Shown in pieces: positions 15,264-25,291 of a DNA stretch of 51,741 nucleotides (positions are counted from its first letter, which is position 1; each line of letters begins with the position of its first letter). Below the pieces are notes generated by a model that was not told the DNA's origin, made no database searches, and saw only the letters and a program-made list of their open reading frames with translations. A program made the translations under genes and the position numbers. This stretch comes from Caldanaerobacter subterraneus (GTDB lineage Bacteria; Bacillota; Thermoanaerobacteria; Thermoanaerobacterales; Thermoanaerobacteraceae): the NCBI RefSeq assembly GCF_004345675.1, contig NZ_SLWU01000019.1, positions 1 through 51,741 on the forward strand, written 5' to 3'.

Positions 15264-17690
15264 TTATTGAATTACTATAATAGTAACTTTTCCGCTTGTT
15301 GGATCCGCGTATGCTTTTACATTTGAACCATTTATAACAACTGCACCTGTTATATCTGTCTGTTGTGGTACTATTTCACCGAAGCTTGCTGCTGTTACAC
15401 CCGTTACATTGCCACTTGTATCTTTCACAAGCTTAAATACCTTAACTGCTGGATCTATTGGTTTTACAGTTCCGGCAATGTTAATAAATGCATTGCTTAT
15501 TGCATATACTTCGCCACTTACTGTATTTGCAGCAGGAGCAAGAGCTATATTATAGGCATTTCCTTGAGAATCAACACTAAAGGTGATAATATCGCCGTAT
15601 ACAAATGTAGGTGTTGTAGTGGTCAATACAGTATAAGCAGTATCTGTTCCATTGACATTTACATAGAGTTTGTAACCACCAGCAACTAATGCATATCCTT
15701 TGTACACACCAACTGTTGCAGTTGTTATCGGAGTTATTACATCATTGACTTCCAAATACTGTACTTGGTTGAATAAGCCTGTTGTGGAAAGTTTAACTTT
15801 TTTATCACCTGTACCAATGTCAGCAAATTTGATCGGTTTTACAGTAGTGTCATATACTTGATAAATTACTGTACTATCTGTTACATAGTAAGTTGTATTA
15901 TTGATTGTTAATGTTTTGTTAGTCTGATTCACAGCAGCAGTACCTGTTACAGTTAAGTCTATTTTCTTTATATTTGTAAATTGACCATTTGCATTTACAT
16001 CATAGATTATCGGAGAGTTTATATCTACTACACTATAAATGTTTTGGTATACATCAGTTTGTACAGTACCATCATATGCTGTTACATTATTTACTAAATC
16101 ATATACTGCTGTTGTCCCATCTGGTTTTACAATCTTGAATTTATATGTTGTATTACCAAATGCGTCTGTTGTAGAACCTTTAGCAACTACATATGCATAA
16201 TTAGCTGCATATGTTGTTGTAACGGCTTTTGCATCATATATCTTGCCATTAGGATCAAGGTATAATGTATAGGTGTTACCGGGAGTAAAATTGCTGGTGT
16301 TTACTTGGGCACCTGTAGCAAATCCATATTCTGCACCATTATCCAACTTAATAGTCTGAGTTAATGGTTTTACTTCTACTACTTTCCCTGTTACTGTGTT
16401 GCTGGAAGCTAATATATTGTATATTAAATTGTTAGGTGATGCTGCTACTTGGATTACATCTCCAACTGCTAAGTCAGCAAAAGTAGCTGCCTTACCATTC
16501 TTTGTTATTGTATAAGTTACATTTGCTGCACCTAAATTATATGTGCCATTAGCATATACTACTTTATTTGTCGCGTCAATAAATCTAATCTTTTCAGGAG
16601 CAGCATATTTAGTTGCAATGATATACTCAACCTTGCCATCATTGTTATTGTCAATTAAGGTTGCTGATGAACCTTTTACATATTCCAATGTAGTAGAATC
16701 AGAAAGCTTTGTCGTAAGAGTTTGGCCATTGTATATCACTACATTATTATCTGCTACAGGTATTGTTTTTACTGTATTATCAGATGCAACATAGTATATC
16801 GTTCCCGCTACTGTATCATTAGTAATTTGTGTTGTTGTGATTATTGTATTGCCAGTTGGAACCGCTATAAGTGCAGTACCGTTTTTCACATAGACCGTTA
16901 CATTTTGTCCTATTAATGACTTAAAGTCAACAGAACCAACATTAACAGTCGTTGAACCCACTGTAGCCTGTGTTGCAGTTACATTTGTAACTACACCTGT
17001 TATTTGGGTATATCCAAGATATGTTAAACCTGATGCCAACAATGTTTGTCCCTTTGGCAATCCTGTATTAGGATCTACTACAATGTTCCCGCTTGCATCA
17101 TAACTTACAACTGTGCAATCCAAAGCTCTATCTAATACTATTGCCAAGTCTCCACGCTTAATTATGTCATTGTATCCTACATTTATACCTGCTGTTAATC
17201 CTAATTTTTGTGCCTGAGCAATATATCCGTAAGGCCATTCAAGATTCTTGTAATTTAAAGCTCTCAACACAAATGCTAATGCTTGTGCATAAGTTAATTG
17301 TCCATTTGGATCGAATTTGCCATCGCCTACACCTTTAGCTAATCCCATCTTGTAAGCGAGATTGATGTGACCTACTGCCCAGTAATTCTGTGGTACATCT
17401 TTGAATACTGATTTTTCTGCTTTTGCCATTTCTGCCAAGCCTTCATAGCCCAGCATTCTGTTGACGAATGTTACCATTTGGGCTCTTGTAACTGGTTGGT
17501 CTACTCCAAATTTGCCATCCCCAACACCCTTTGTAATATCAAGAGCCACCAGTCGAGCCACTGCTGATGCGTAAGACGCATCATCCTTCACATCGGTGAA
17601 CGGCGTTGTTGCTGCGAAGCCTACTGCCATAGCGCTGAACACCAATGCGAAGCTTACGGCGAACGCTATTAACTTTTTGAGGCTCTTCAT
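15264..17690 (-). CDS. S-layer protein with three N-terminal SLH domains
   Basis: 808 aa secreted surface protein. Signal peptide MKSLKKLIAFAVSFALVFSAMAVGFA (residues 1-26) ends at an A-A-T site. Three SLH repeats follow: about 30-75 (VGDGKFGVDQPVTRAQMVTF), 92-140 (VGDGKFDPNGQLTYAQALAF) and 150-195 (a diverged copy). SLH domains bind pyruvylated cell-wall polymer. The remaining 600 residues are Thr/Val/Asn-rich beta sequence without enzyme motifs, consistent with a self-assembling array. SD GGAGGAGG at correct spacing, long leader, strong promoter and tandem terminators all fit a major surface protein. Charged residues are few, also typical. Confidence 0.92.
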   Translation of the reverse strand: MKSLKKLIAFAVSFALVFSAMAVGFAATTPFTDVKDDASYASAVARLVALDITKGVGDGKFGVDQPVTRAQMVTFVNRMLGYEGLAEMAKAEKSVFKDVPQNYWAVGHINLAYKMGLAKGVGDGKFDPNGQLTYAQALAFVLRALNYKNLEWPYGYIAQAQKLGLTAGINVGYNDIIKRGDLAIVLDRALDCTVVSYDASGNIVVDPNTGLPKGQTLLASGLTYLGYTQITGVVTNVTATQATVGSTTVNVGSVDFKSLIGQNVTVYVKNGTALIAVPTGNTIITTTQITNDTVAGTIYYVASDNTVKTIPVADNNVVIYNGQTLTTKLSDSTTLEYVKGSSATLIDNNNDGKVEYIIATKYAAPEKIRFIDATNKVVYANGTYNLGAANVTYTITKNGKAATFADLAVGDVIQVAASPNNLIYNILASSNTVTGKVVEVKPLTQTIKLDNGAEYGFATGAQVNTSNFTPGNTYTLYLDPNGKIYDAKAVTTTYAANYAYVVAKGSTTDAFGNTTYKFKIVKPDGTTAVYDLVNNVTAYDGTVQTDVYQNIYSVVDINSPIIYDVNANGQFTNIKKIDLTVTGTAAVNQTNKTLTINNTTYYVTDSTVIYQVYDTTVKPIKFADIGTGDKKVKLSTTGLFNQVQYLEVNDVITPITTATVGVYKGYALVAGGYKLYVNVNGTDTAYTVLTTTTPTFVYGDIITFSVDSQGNAYNIALAPAANTVSGEVYAISNAFINIAGTVKPIDPAVKVFKLVKDTSGNVTGVTAASFGEIVPQQTDITGAVVINGSNVKAYADPTSGKVTIIVIQ

Positions 17691-17743
17691 ACAGTTAATC
17701 CTCCTCCTTGTACTTTAATTTTGAAAAGGGTTTTTTATTTTTG

Positions 17744-17775
17744 TTTTTGAAAGGCTTGCGCCTTTCAAAAATTTT
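17744..17775 (-). promoter_or_regulatory. Stable hairpin in the S-layer mRNA leader
   Basis: TTTTTGAAAGG and CCTTTCAAAAA with a 6-nt loop form about 11 bp of perfect pairing, some 55 nt upstream of the S-layer start. On the minus strand it is followed by A-rich, not U-rich, sequence. It is therefore not a terminator on that strand; an mRNA-stabilising 5' hairpin is more likely. Confidence 0.55.
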
Positions 17776-17834
17776 TACCTATGTAAGTACATTTTAGAGA
17801 TATTGGTACGCTACTGGATACGCAACCTGATTAT

Positions 17835-17863
17835 ATTATATCATCCCCCCTACTGCGAGTCAA
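17835..17863 (-). promoter_or_regulatory. SigA promoter of the S-layer gene
   Basis: TTGACT (17858-17863) and TATAAT (17835-17840), 17-bp spacing, minus strand, giving a leader of about 135-140 nt. Confidence 0.8.
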
Positions 17864-18073
17864 TAATTGTTACCAATTTGTAATATTTCTGTAATATTGG
17901 TTTAACATTATTTATTTCCTCGTCAACAGATGGTACTGATAATATATTATTCGCCATTTAGTCAATTTTTCCTCTTTCCTAAATTCGATTTAATATTTTT
18001 TTAATATTTCTGTAACATATTTGTGATAATCTTGTGATATATTGGTGATAAATTTGTGGAGAGGTTGAAGAGT

Positions 18074-19390
18074 ATGAGGAAAAGGTTAATTTTTTTTGTA
18101 GTAGCAGTTGCATTGGTTCTTGCAGTATCAGTACCAACAATAGAGCTAAAAGCACAGTCAAACAGGCCTTTTGTACCCGTTTTGATGTATCATCACCTTC
18201 AAAAGGAAGGAACTTTTGATTCAAAAAAATACGGAGGAGTGATAGTTGACCCTGAAAGATTTGAAAAGCAAATGCTTTATTTGAAAGCAGCGGGATATCA
18301 TACTATAACTTTAGAAGAGCTAAGAGATTTTGTGCTTTATAATAAGCCTTTACCTCCTAAGCCTATTGTAATAACTTTTGACGACGGGTACTTGAGTAAT
18401 TATACTTATGCTTATCCTGTACTTAAAAAGCTGGGTATGAAAGCAGCTATAAACATCATAGTGAGTTATGTGCCAGATGAGGTAAATAAACAAAAGCCAA
18501 GTGTATCTGTGCCCCATTTTACGTGGAAACAGGCAAAAGAAATGGCAGATAGTGGAGTTATAGAGATTGAAAGCCATACTTATGACCTTCACGACTACAG
18601 ATCAAATGGCTTCAAGAAAATTCCTAAGGTGATGGGACCTGTGATAATAAATGGACATCTTGAAACAATGGAAGAATATAAGCAAAGGCTTTATACAGAC
18701 TTTTTGCGCTCAAGAGAGATAATTAAAGAAAAAATAGGAAGAGCACCTATATGCCTGGCATATCCCTTTGGGGCAGGAAATAAGATAAGCGATGAAATAG
18801 CGAGAAAAGTGGGCTTTGAGATGGCATTTAGAATACAGGAAGGAGTAAATTATTACGGGGATAACATAATGAAGCTTAAAAGAATCACTGTTCGGGATTC
18901 TGATACAGGCCAGGATATAGTGGAAAAAATTAACAAATTAAGTCACGGCATAAATTTTATCCCTTTTTGGGATATTAAAGGAAGGCAGTTTGAAAAAGAT
19001 ATTTTAAGCGCAATAGTGAAGGGAATTTTCGCAGGATATGAAGACGGGTCTTTTAAACCTGAGAAACCTGTCACAAGGGCAGAATTTGCTTCTTTGATAA
19101 ATAAAATCTTTTTGAAGGAGAAAAAAGTTTTAGAAAGAGAAGTGTATTTTAAAGATGTGCCTAAAAATGCGTGGTATTACAAAGCTGTAGTAAATGTAGT
19201 GAATAACGAAATTATGAAGGGATATGAGGACAATACTTTTAGGCCTCAAAAACCTGTCACCTGGGAAGAAGCATTTGATGTTATAAAGAAGTTTTTTGAT
19301 TTAAATAGTCTTGATAAAAATATGTTTAAATCGCCTGAAAAGACATTGACTAGAGAAGAGTTAGCAGTATTGCTGGATAAAATTATTTAA
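18074..19390 (+). CDS. SLH-anchored polysaccharide deacetylase
   Basis: About 438 aa exported wall protein. Signal peptide MRKRLIFFVVAVALVLAVSV. The NodB deacetylase domain (about 35-290) starts VPVLMYHHL and has the metal/catalytic Asp pair in VITFDDGYLSNYTYAYPVLKK, a His motif in ESHTYDLHDY, and LAYPFGAGN. It removes acetyl groups from a glycan, probably peptidoglycan or wall polymer. Two SLH domains follow (FAGYEDGSFKPEKPVTRAEF and MKGYEDNTFRPQKPVTWEEA) plus a partial third (TLTREELAVLL). The ATG at 18074 follows GGAGAGG; the frame from 18056 begins before that SD. Divergent from the S-layer gene. Confidence 0.92.
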   Translation: MRKRLIFFVVAVALVLAVSVPTIELKAQSNRPFVPVLMYHHLQKEGTFDSKKYGGVIVDPERFEKQMLYLKAAGYHTITLEELRDFVLYNKPLPPKPIVITFDDGYLSNYTYAYPVLKKLGMKAAINIIVSYVPDEVNKQKPSVSVPHFTWKQAKEMADSGVIEIESHTYDLHDYRSNGFKKIPKVMGPVIINGHLETMEEYKQRLYTDFLRSREIIKEKIGRAPICLAYPFGAGNKISDEIARKVGFEMAFRIQEGVNYYGDNIMKLKRITVRDSDTGQDIVEKINKLSHGINFIPFWDIKGRQFEKDILSAIVKGIFAGYEDGSFKPEKPVTRAEFASLINKIFLKEKKVLEREVYFKDVPKNAWYYKAVVNVVNNEIMKGYEDNTFRPQKPVTWEEAFDVIKKFFDLNSLDKNMFKSPEKTLTREELAVLLDKII

Positions 19391-19414
19391 GGAGTAGCCA
19401 AAAAGCTACTCCTT
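19389..19414. terminator. Hairpin between convergent envelope genes
   Basis: AAGGAGTAGC (19389-19398) pairs perfectly with GCTACTCCTT (19405-19414), loop CAAAAA. U-tracts are short on both sides, so termination may be only moderate. Confidence 0.65.
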
Positions 19415-21584
19415 AATAATTTGCAAATAAGTTTTTGTGTTCATCAGTGAGGGTGTTCCATTTGTAGACAGAATATCCTATTGCATTTGCTTCTCTTGCT
19501 CCGTCAATTCCTCCTCTTAGCTCCTCTAAAGTTGGAAGGCTTAAGCCTTTTTCTGCATAGCCCTGCAATATCACTTCTATGTGAACATCATCTCCAGCCA
19601 ATGTCCTTACAATATTTACAGAGTCCATTACAAAGCTTTTTGCATCATCATAAGTATAAGTTCTGTTCGATATGTTCCAGTAGTCCATAAGAGCTATTGC
19701 ATCAAAGTATTTTGCCATTGTGGCATAAGGATAACTTGGCCTATACTGAGGCGGGAAAGTGATTGCTATAAAGGATACATTTGAAGGTAGTTTACTTCTC
19801 ACTTTTTTCGCATAGTCCTCAACTATCTGAGCAGCTTTTACTGGGTCTTTTTGAGGCAACTCTTCAATATCTGCTGCAACAGCATCCACTGTATGGCCGC
19901 TGGGGGTAACGTATGTCGCTACCTGTACTGTCAGGTCAGCGTCATAAGAGGGATTTTTTAGGTCAGTGTAAAGCCAAGCTATAACTTTTATGCCTGCTCT
20001 GTGAGCTGCTGGAAGCACACTGTCTAGCCATGCCTTCCACTTATCAGGAAATCCTGATATGGAGGTTGCAACTTCAAGATAAATGTGAGTTATGTTGGAA
20101 GCCGCAAAAAGGCTTATATCTGACGCTGTAGGTGGAGTAGTGTATATGCTGTACCACACGCCTTTTCCAGCATAAGGCAATATGGAAAGCGCCTGGCCTA
20201 TATCTCCTCTAGAAGGTGTGGTACCTGTACGCCTGTCTGCTCCTACCACGTAATCTTTCTTTTCCGCTTTATCGTAAACCGTAACGTATAGAGCTGAAAT
20301 CCAACCTACTGTACCGTCTTTAAGGCGAACGTTATACCAGTCTCCTGATTTATTTAATGCTTCTAAAATTTCTCCTCTATTTACCTGTGTTATAATATCG
20401 TACTGAGTTCCAGGACCAGTTCTTATGTTTACTACGCTTCCACTCACCATCAGAGGCGGTAGAGAAAGCTTTGGAGTATCAGCAGGTGGAAGAGGGTTTT
20501 GAACGTTTTGTACACTTGGAATTATGTTTATTATCAATTTGCCATTTTGCGTTACTAAATCGTAATTGGCATCTTTATTAAGTGTAATTGCTATTTGAAC
20601 AGCTGTAGATGATACCTGGCTTGGGATAATACCTCTTACTACATCATCGTCAAGTGTCATTGCTGGAAAACTTTCTTTCAAAACCGTGTTGTCCAAATTT
20701 ACAAGAATAGCGCTTTTCGCTGAGTCTTTTGTCACTTTGTAAGCCGAAGAATTTGTAGAGATGACTACCTGTTTCAAATCGCCTTGTTTGTTAAATTTTA
20801 TATCTTCAACAGTGTAATATTTGGGCAAAGAAGCATCCTTCTGCTGTGAAGAAGTGGTATTAGGACTATTTTCTTCTTTGGGGGGATTCTGAGAAGACTG
20901 CTGCGCCTGGTCTTTTGGAATTACCAGCCACCCCGCAATCCAGCCCGCTTTATTGTCTTTTAATTGAACTTTATACCAATCTCCTAATTTTGCTAAGGCT
21001 TTCAGTACTTCCCCTTTGCTTACTGTTGTTATGACATCATACTTTGTATCAGGACCCGTTCGCACATTCACTCTATCTCCATTTACTACCACGTCCATTG
21101 AAATTTTTTGCTCTTTTGAAGTTATATATACAGTTTTTGTCTTACCATCCCAGTTAACGTCATTTTTTAAAGCTTCCCCGATAAACCTCAGAGGTACGTA
21201 TGTATAGCCGTAATTTATTAATTTGACTGAAGCGTCCAGTTTAATGGGCTTATCATTTATATATGCCGTGTCTTTGTAAAAGTAGAGGGTAATTTTGTCT
21301 CCCATGTAGGTAATTGTGACTTTTGTATTGTCATAATCAACTTTGGCACCCATTTTTTCTGATACGAATCTCACGGGAACAAATACTCTGTCATCAAACA
21401 TGAGAGGCTTCATTGGAGGGCTCTGTTTCTCGCCGTTTATCACGATTGTTATGGGCGGGTAATTGTAGTAGACATTTTTGCCGTTAACATTGTACACTTC
21501 AGCGCCATACACAGAAGCTATGCTGTGGATTAGAAAAAAGCTTCCCAGAATAAATCCAAAAAAATATTTTATTTTTCTTCTCAA
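19413..21584 (-). CDS. Exported multidomain protein: stalk, two SH3, AMIN-like, C-terminal TIM-barrel-like domain
   Basis: 723 aa. After a signal peptide (1-27) comes a copper-amine-oxidase-N-type stalk domain (about 45-155: DDRVFVPVRFVSEKMGAKVDY, TYVPLRFIGEALKNDVNWD). An SH3b domain (165-225, NVRTGPDTKYDVITTV...WIAGWL), a Gln/Pro/Asn linker, an AMIN-like beta domain (about 255-365), and a second SH3b (380-435, NIRTGPGTQYDIITQV...WISALY) follow. The C-terminal 260 residues look like a glycosidase-type barrel (KGVWYSIYTT, GIKVIAWLYTDL, AVAADIEEL, FDAIALMDYWN). A cell-wall-bound hydrolase is inferred; no family was confirmed. TTG start with SD GGAGGGGAG. Confidence 0.78.
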   Translation of the reverse strand: MRRKIKYFFGFILGSFFLIHSIASVYGAEVYNVNGKNVYYNYPPITIVINGEKQSPPMKPLMFDDRVFVPVRFVSEKMGAKVDYDNTKVTITYMGDKITLYFYKDTAYINDKPIKLDASVKLINYGYTYVPLRFIGEALKNDVNWDGKTKTVYITSKEQKISMDVVVNGDRVNVRTGPDTKYDVITTVSKGEVLKALAKLGDWYKVQLKDNKAGWIAGWLVIPKDQAQQSSQNPPKEENSPNTTSSQQKDASLPKYYTVEDIKFNKQGDLKQVVISTNSSAYKVTKDSAKSAILVNLDNTVLKESFPAMTLDDDVVRGIIPSQVSSTAVQIAITLNKDANYDLVTQNGKLIINIIPSVQNVQNPLPPADTPKLSLPPLMVSGSVVNIRTGPGTQYDIITQVNRGEILEALNKSGDWYNVRLKDGTVGWISALYVTVYDKAEKKDYVVGADRRTGTTPSRGDIGQALSILPYAGKGVWYSIYTTPPTASDISLFAASNITHIYLEVATSISGFPDKWKAWLDSVLPAAHRAGIKVIAWLYTDLKNPSYDADLTVQVATYVTPSGHTVDAVAADIEELPQKDPVKAAQIVEDYAKKVRSKLPSNVSFIAITFPPQYRPSYPYATMAKYFDAIALMDYWNISNRTYTYDDAKSFVMDSVNIVRTLAGDDVHIEVILQGYAEKGLSLPTLEELRGGIDGAREANAIGYSVYKWNTLTDEHKNLFANY

Positions 21585-21695
21585 TTACTCCCCTCCTCTT
21601 TTGTTTTTTATTCTAACTCCATTGTAGGCTACCTATGTTACAGCTTTATTTCAAAAGCATTACAATATGGTTACAAAAACTAAAAAAATTCTACA

Positions 21696-22112
21696 TTATG
21701 CGAGTAGATTTACAAATTCCTCCGCTGTTATTATTTTTATGCCTTTATACTCTTTCAGTTTGAGTAAATGGTGGTCTCCTGAGACTATAAAGTCGCATCT
21801 ACCTTCAAAAGCACATTCTAGAAAAATATTGTCCTTCGAATCTTCCTCTATTATGTTAAATTTTTCTTTTGGATAAACGAGCAAAACCCAATCAAGAGAG
21901 AGGAACTTATTTAAAAAATCAAGGCGCATTGAAACAGTCCCTAGGGCAGAAAATTTATCCCTTGTTAAAACTTCTGCGTATTCTTCTACAATTTCTGGGC
22001 TTACTACAGGGTCAAATTTATTCAAAATCCAATAATTAATTATTTTTGCAGGATAGCTTTTTTTACTGATAATACCGGAAATTAATACATTCGTATCAAT
22101 TACTGCTCTCAT
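21696..22112 (-). CDS. PIN-domain toxin
   Basis: 138 aa. It begins MRAVIDTNVLISGIIS, the first PIN strand with the catalytic Asp. Further acidic positions lie in VEEYAEVL and DSKDNIFLECAFEGRCDFIVSGDHHLL. The layout fits the PIN family of putative toxin components (TIGR00305-like). Such proteins are Mg-dependent ribonucleases. It overlaps the Phd-type antitoxin gene upstream by 4 bp, so both are translated from one message. Confidence 0.88.
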   Translation of the reverse strand: MRAVIDTNVLISGIISKKSYPAKIINYWILNKFDPVVSPEIVEEYAEVLTRDKFSALGTVSMRLDFLNKFLSLDWVLLVYPKEKFNIIEEDSKDNIFLECAFEGRCDFIVSGDHHLLKLKEYKGIKIITAEEFVNLLA

Positions 22113-22381
22113 TTTCTTACTTCCTTTATCTCTTTTTCTACGTCCTCTTCAGACAGTCCTGCTTTTTCTGCTTTATCTCTAAATTCATTTAAGATTTGCA
22201 TGATTTCCAGCTGTTTTGCTTTTTTTTCAAACTCTTTTAATTGATTGTACATAGAATAACTAATTAGCACTCCCTTTGGCTCAGATCGGGAAGAAACAAT
22301 TATTACATCCCCTTTTTCGACTTCTTTTAAATATTCCCCTAATTTGGGCCTTAATTTGTCTATTCCAATAACTTTTTCCAT
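22109..22381 (-). CDS. Phd/YefM-type antitoxin
   Basis: About 90 aa. IGIDKLRPKLGEYLKEVEKGDVIIVSSRSEPKGVLISYSMYNQLKE is the Phd/YefM DNA-binding fold. The C-terminal helices (EEDVEKEIKEVRK) would wrap the PIN toxin. The ATG at 22381 is preferred over 22390 because GGGGTGAT lies just before it. First gene of the pair. Confidence 0.85.
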   Translation of the reverse strand: MEKVIGIDKLRPKLGEYLKEVEKGDVIIVSSRSEPKGVLISYSMYNQLKEFEKKAKQLEIMQILNEFRDKAEKAGLSEEDVEKEIKEVRK

Positions 22382-22463
22382 TTGTATCACCCCATAGATT
22401 AATCTTAAAATTAATCTCTAAATGTATTATATCGTTTTTGATTTGATTATTCAAGGAAAATTT

Positions 22464-22484
22464 AAAGGCTGGGGAGTCCAGCCT

Positions 22485-22486
<2 letters not shown>
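22464..22486 (-). terminator. Rho-independent terminator of pyrG
   Basis: AAAGGCTGG (22464-22472) and CCAGCCTTT (22478-22486), loop of 5, followed on the minus strand by AAATTTTCC. It overlaps the pyrG stop codon. Confidence 0.8.
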
Positions 22487-24104
<1,618 letters not shown>

Positions 24105-24162
24105 TCACCTCTTGATGAGTATATCGTTTTTTGATAATAATTTTTTAGCTCTTTTAACACAT

Positions 24163-24197
24163 AAAAAAATCTCTATTTTTGAGAAAAATAGAGACTT
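24163..24197 (-). terminator. Terminator or attenuator in the pyrG leader
   Basis: On the minus strand, AAGTCTCTATTTT, a short loop and AAAATAGAGA are followed directly by seven T. It lies between a candidate promoter and pyrG. It may be an attenuator like those of other Gram-positive pyrG genes, or merely the end of the upstream toxin operon. The 5' arm is pyrimidine-rich. Confidence 0.65.
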
Positions 24198-24294
24198 GTA
24201 CCCCTTTAATAAAAAATTTTTGGTGTGCTTTTCTGTTTTAAAACTTTATCTTTATCCATTGAAAGACACCTCATAACCCATACATACTCTCTCA

Positions 24295-24323
24295 TTATAT
24301 AGGATTTGGGTGGAAAAGTAAAG
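24295..24323 (-). promoter_or_regulatory. Candidate promoter of pyrG
   Basis: TTTACT and TATAAT (-10 near 24294-24299) about 17 bp apart on the minus strand, just after the end of the upstream toxin gene. The initially transcribed bases are GAGAGAG, not the GGGCT start known for CTP-sensing pyrG leaders. Confidence 0.5.
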
Positions 24324-24326
24324 CCC

Positions 24327-24842
24327 CTACTTAAGTCTTTCAACAGTTTCCATTATTTTTCCATATACATCTTCTGATATCCAAAATCCTTTTAATATCA
24401 ATTGGTCTATTAAGCTCATTAAATTGTTGACGTAACCTTTTTTAAATCCTAAAAGAAGAAGACCTAAAGTTCCAATTGTATTTATTCCCATCGATTGTGC
24501 TTTATTTCTTGCTAATAAATCATCTAATAAGGCAAAATCTGCATTTAATTCTAGATAAGAAACCATCACCTCCACTTCTCCACGGTGGAGTCTTCCTAAC
24601 ATAGATAGCACCGCCATTTGATTTTTTACTACATACAATCTATATTTGCCTTTTTGCAATAAATGATTAATGTTAACAAGGATTTTTTCTTTTTCTCCTT
24701 TCTTTCTAATTTCATCATATACAGAATTTGGAATGTATACTTCAGAAAAAAGCTTCTCTAAAAGGTCTAACTTATCTATGCTATTAAGAAAAATTAAAGG
24801 ACTAGTGTTACACACTATTTTCACTTTTTTCATTCCCTTCAT
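24327..24842 (-). CDS. DUF3368-type PIN-like toxin
   Basis: 171 aa. VKIVCNTSPLIFLNSIDKLDLLEKLF is the DUF3368 opening, in which a conserved N/D-T-SPL replaces the usual DTNVL. The later acidic cluster LHRGEVEVMV and ADFALLDDLLARNKA completes the PIN-like site, ending IGTLGLLLLGFKKG. These proteins pair with UPF0175 proteins as presumed toxin and antitoxin. The N-terminus is uncertain (M1, M4 or a GTG a few codons on). It overlaps the upstream partner by 35 bp. Confidence 0.85.
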   Translation of the reverse strand: MKGMKKVKIVCNTSPLIFLNSIDKLDLLEKLFSEVYIPNSVYDEIRKKGEKEKILVNINHLLQKGKYRLYVVKNQMAVLSMLGRLHRGEVEVMVSYLELNADFALLDDLLARNKAQSMGINTIGTLGLLLLGFKKGYVNNLMSLIDQLILKGFWISEDVYGKIMETVERLK

Positions 24843-25116
24843 ACTTTTCCATTATACGTAAATCCAATTCATAATCTTCTTTAGAGTAATTTTTTACTGG
24901 AATCCCTTTGTTCTTTAAAAGCTCTATAAAATCTATTAGACTATAACCTGCTAATTCTGCAGCTTTACCTAAACTTATTACCTTTTCTACATATAAACCA
25001 ATTGCAAGAGCTTCTTTTAATACTTTATCAAGTGATACAAAAGAGGAAAAAGCATCTATTTCGACAAAAAGCTGCTTGGGAATTTCCAGTTCTATAGTAG
25101 TTTTTTGTTCTTTCAT
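24808..25116 (-). CDS. UPF0175-family antitoxin
   Basis: About 102 aa. The UPF0175 signature is seen in LEIPKQLFVEI, LKEALAIGLYVEKVISLGKAAELAGYSLIDFIELLKNKGIPV, a helix-turn-helix-like segment, then a charged tail. It is the presumed antitoxin of the following DUF3368 protein. The ATG at 25116 follows GAGGTGTG. Confidence 0.85.
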   Translation of the reverse strand: MKEQKTTIELEIPKQLFVEIDAFSSFVSLDKVLKEALAIGLYVEKVISLGKAAELAGYSLIDFIELLKNKGIPVKNYSKEDYELDLRIMEKYEGNEKSENSV

Positions 25117-25230
25117 TGTACACACCTCACGTATAATATGATTGTAACTCTACCAAACAGACTTCTTTAAAATTCTCACACAGACTTTTTTAAACAAATT
25201 CGTTTAATATTTATTTTATTATACCACAAA

Positions 25231-25259
25231 TTGATTTCCTTTTTTCAAAATATTATAAT
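25231..25259 (+). promoter_or_regulatory. SigA promoter of the PHP-family gene
   Basis: TTGATT (25231-25236) and TATAAT (25254-25259), 17-bp spacing, 32 nt before the start codon. Confidence 0.75.
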
Positions 25260-25291
25260 GGCACTAAAGAGATAAGAAAGGAAGTGGTTTT

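Larger units (their letters stand above)
17691..18073. other. Intergenic regulatory region between S-layer and deacetylase genes
   Basis: 383 bp, AT-rich, no gene. It holds the S-layer promoter and leader, a long hairpin (17744-17775), an inverted repeat ACCAAT/ATTGGT (17872-17901), two copies of TAATATTTCTGTAA (17881-17894 and 18002-18015), and phased 11-bp repeats of TTGTGATAWAT (18021-18053) in front of the deacetylase gene. An extended -10-like TGTGATAAT (18022-18030) may serve the deacetylase. Confidence 0.6.

Noticed and set aside
15264-17690. Apparent plus-strand genes antisense to the S-layer gene
   Set aside because: Cys/Tyr-rich frames with no SD, produced by the complementary codons of a Thr/Val/Asn-rich protein.
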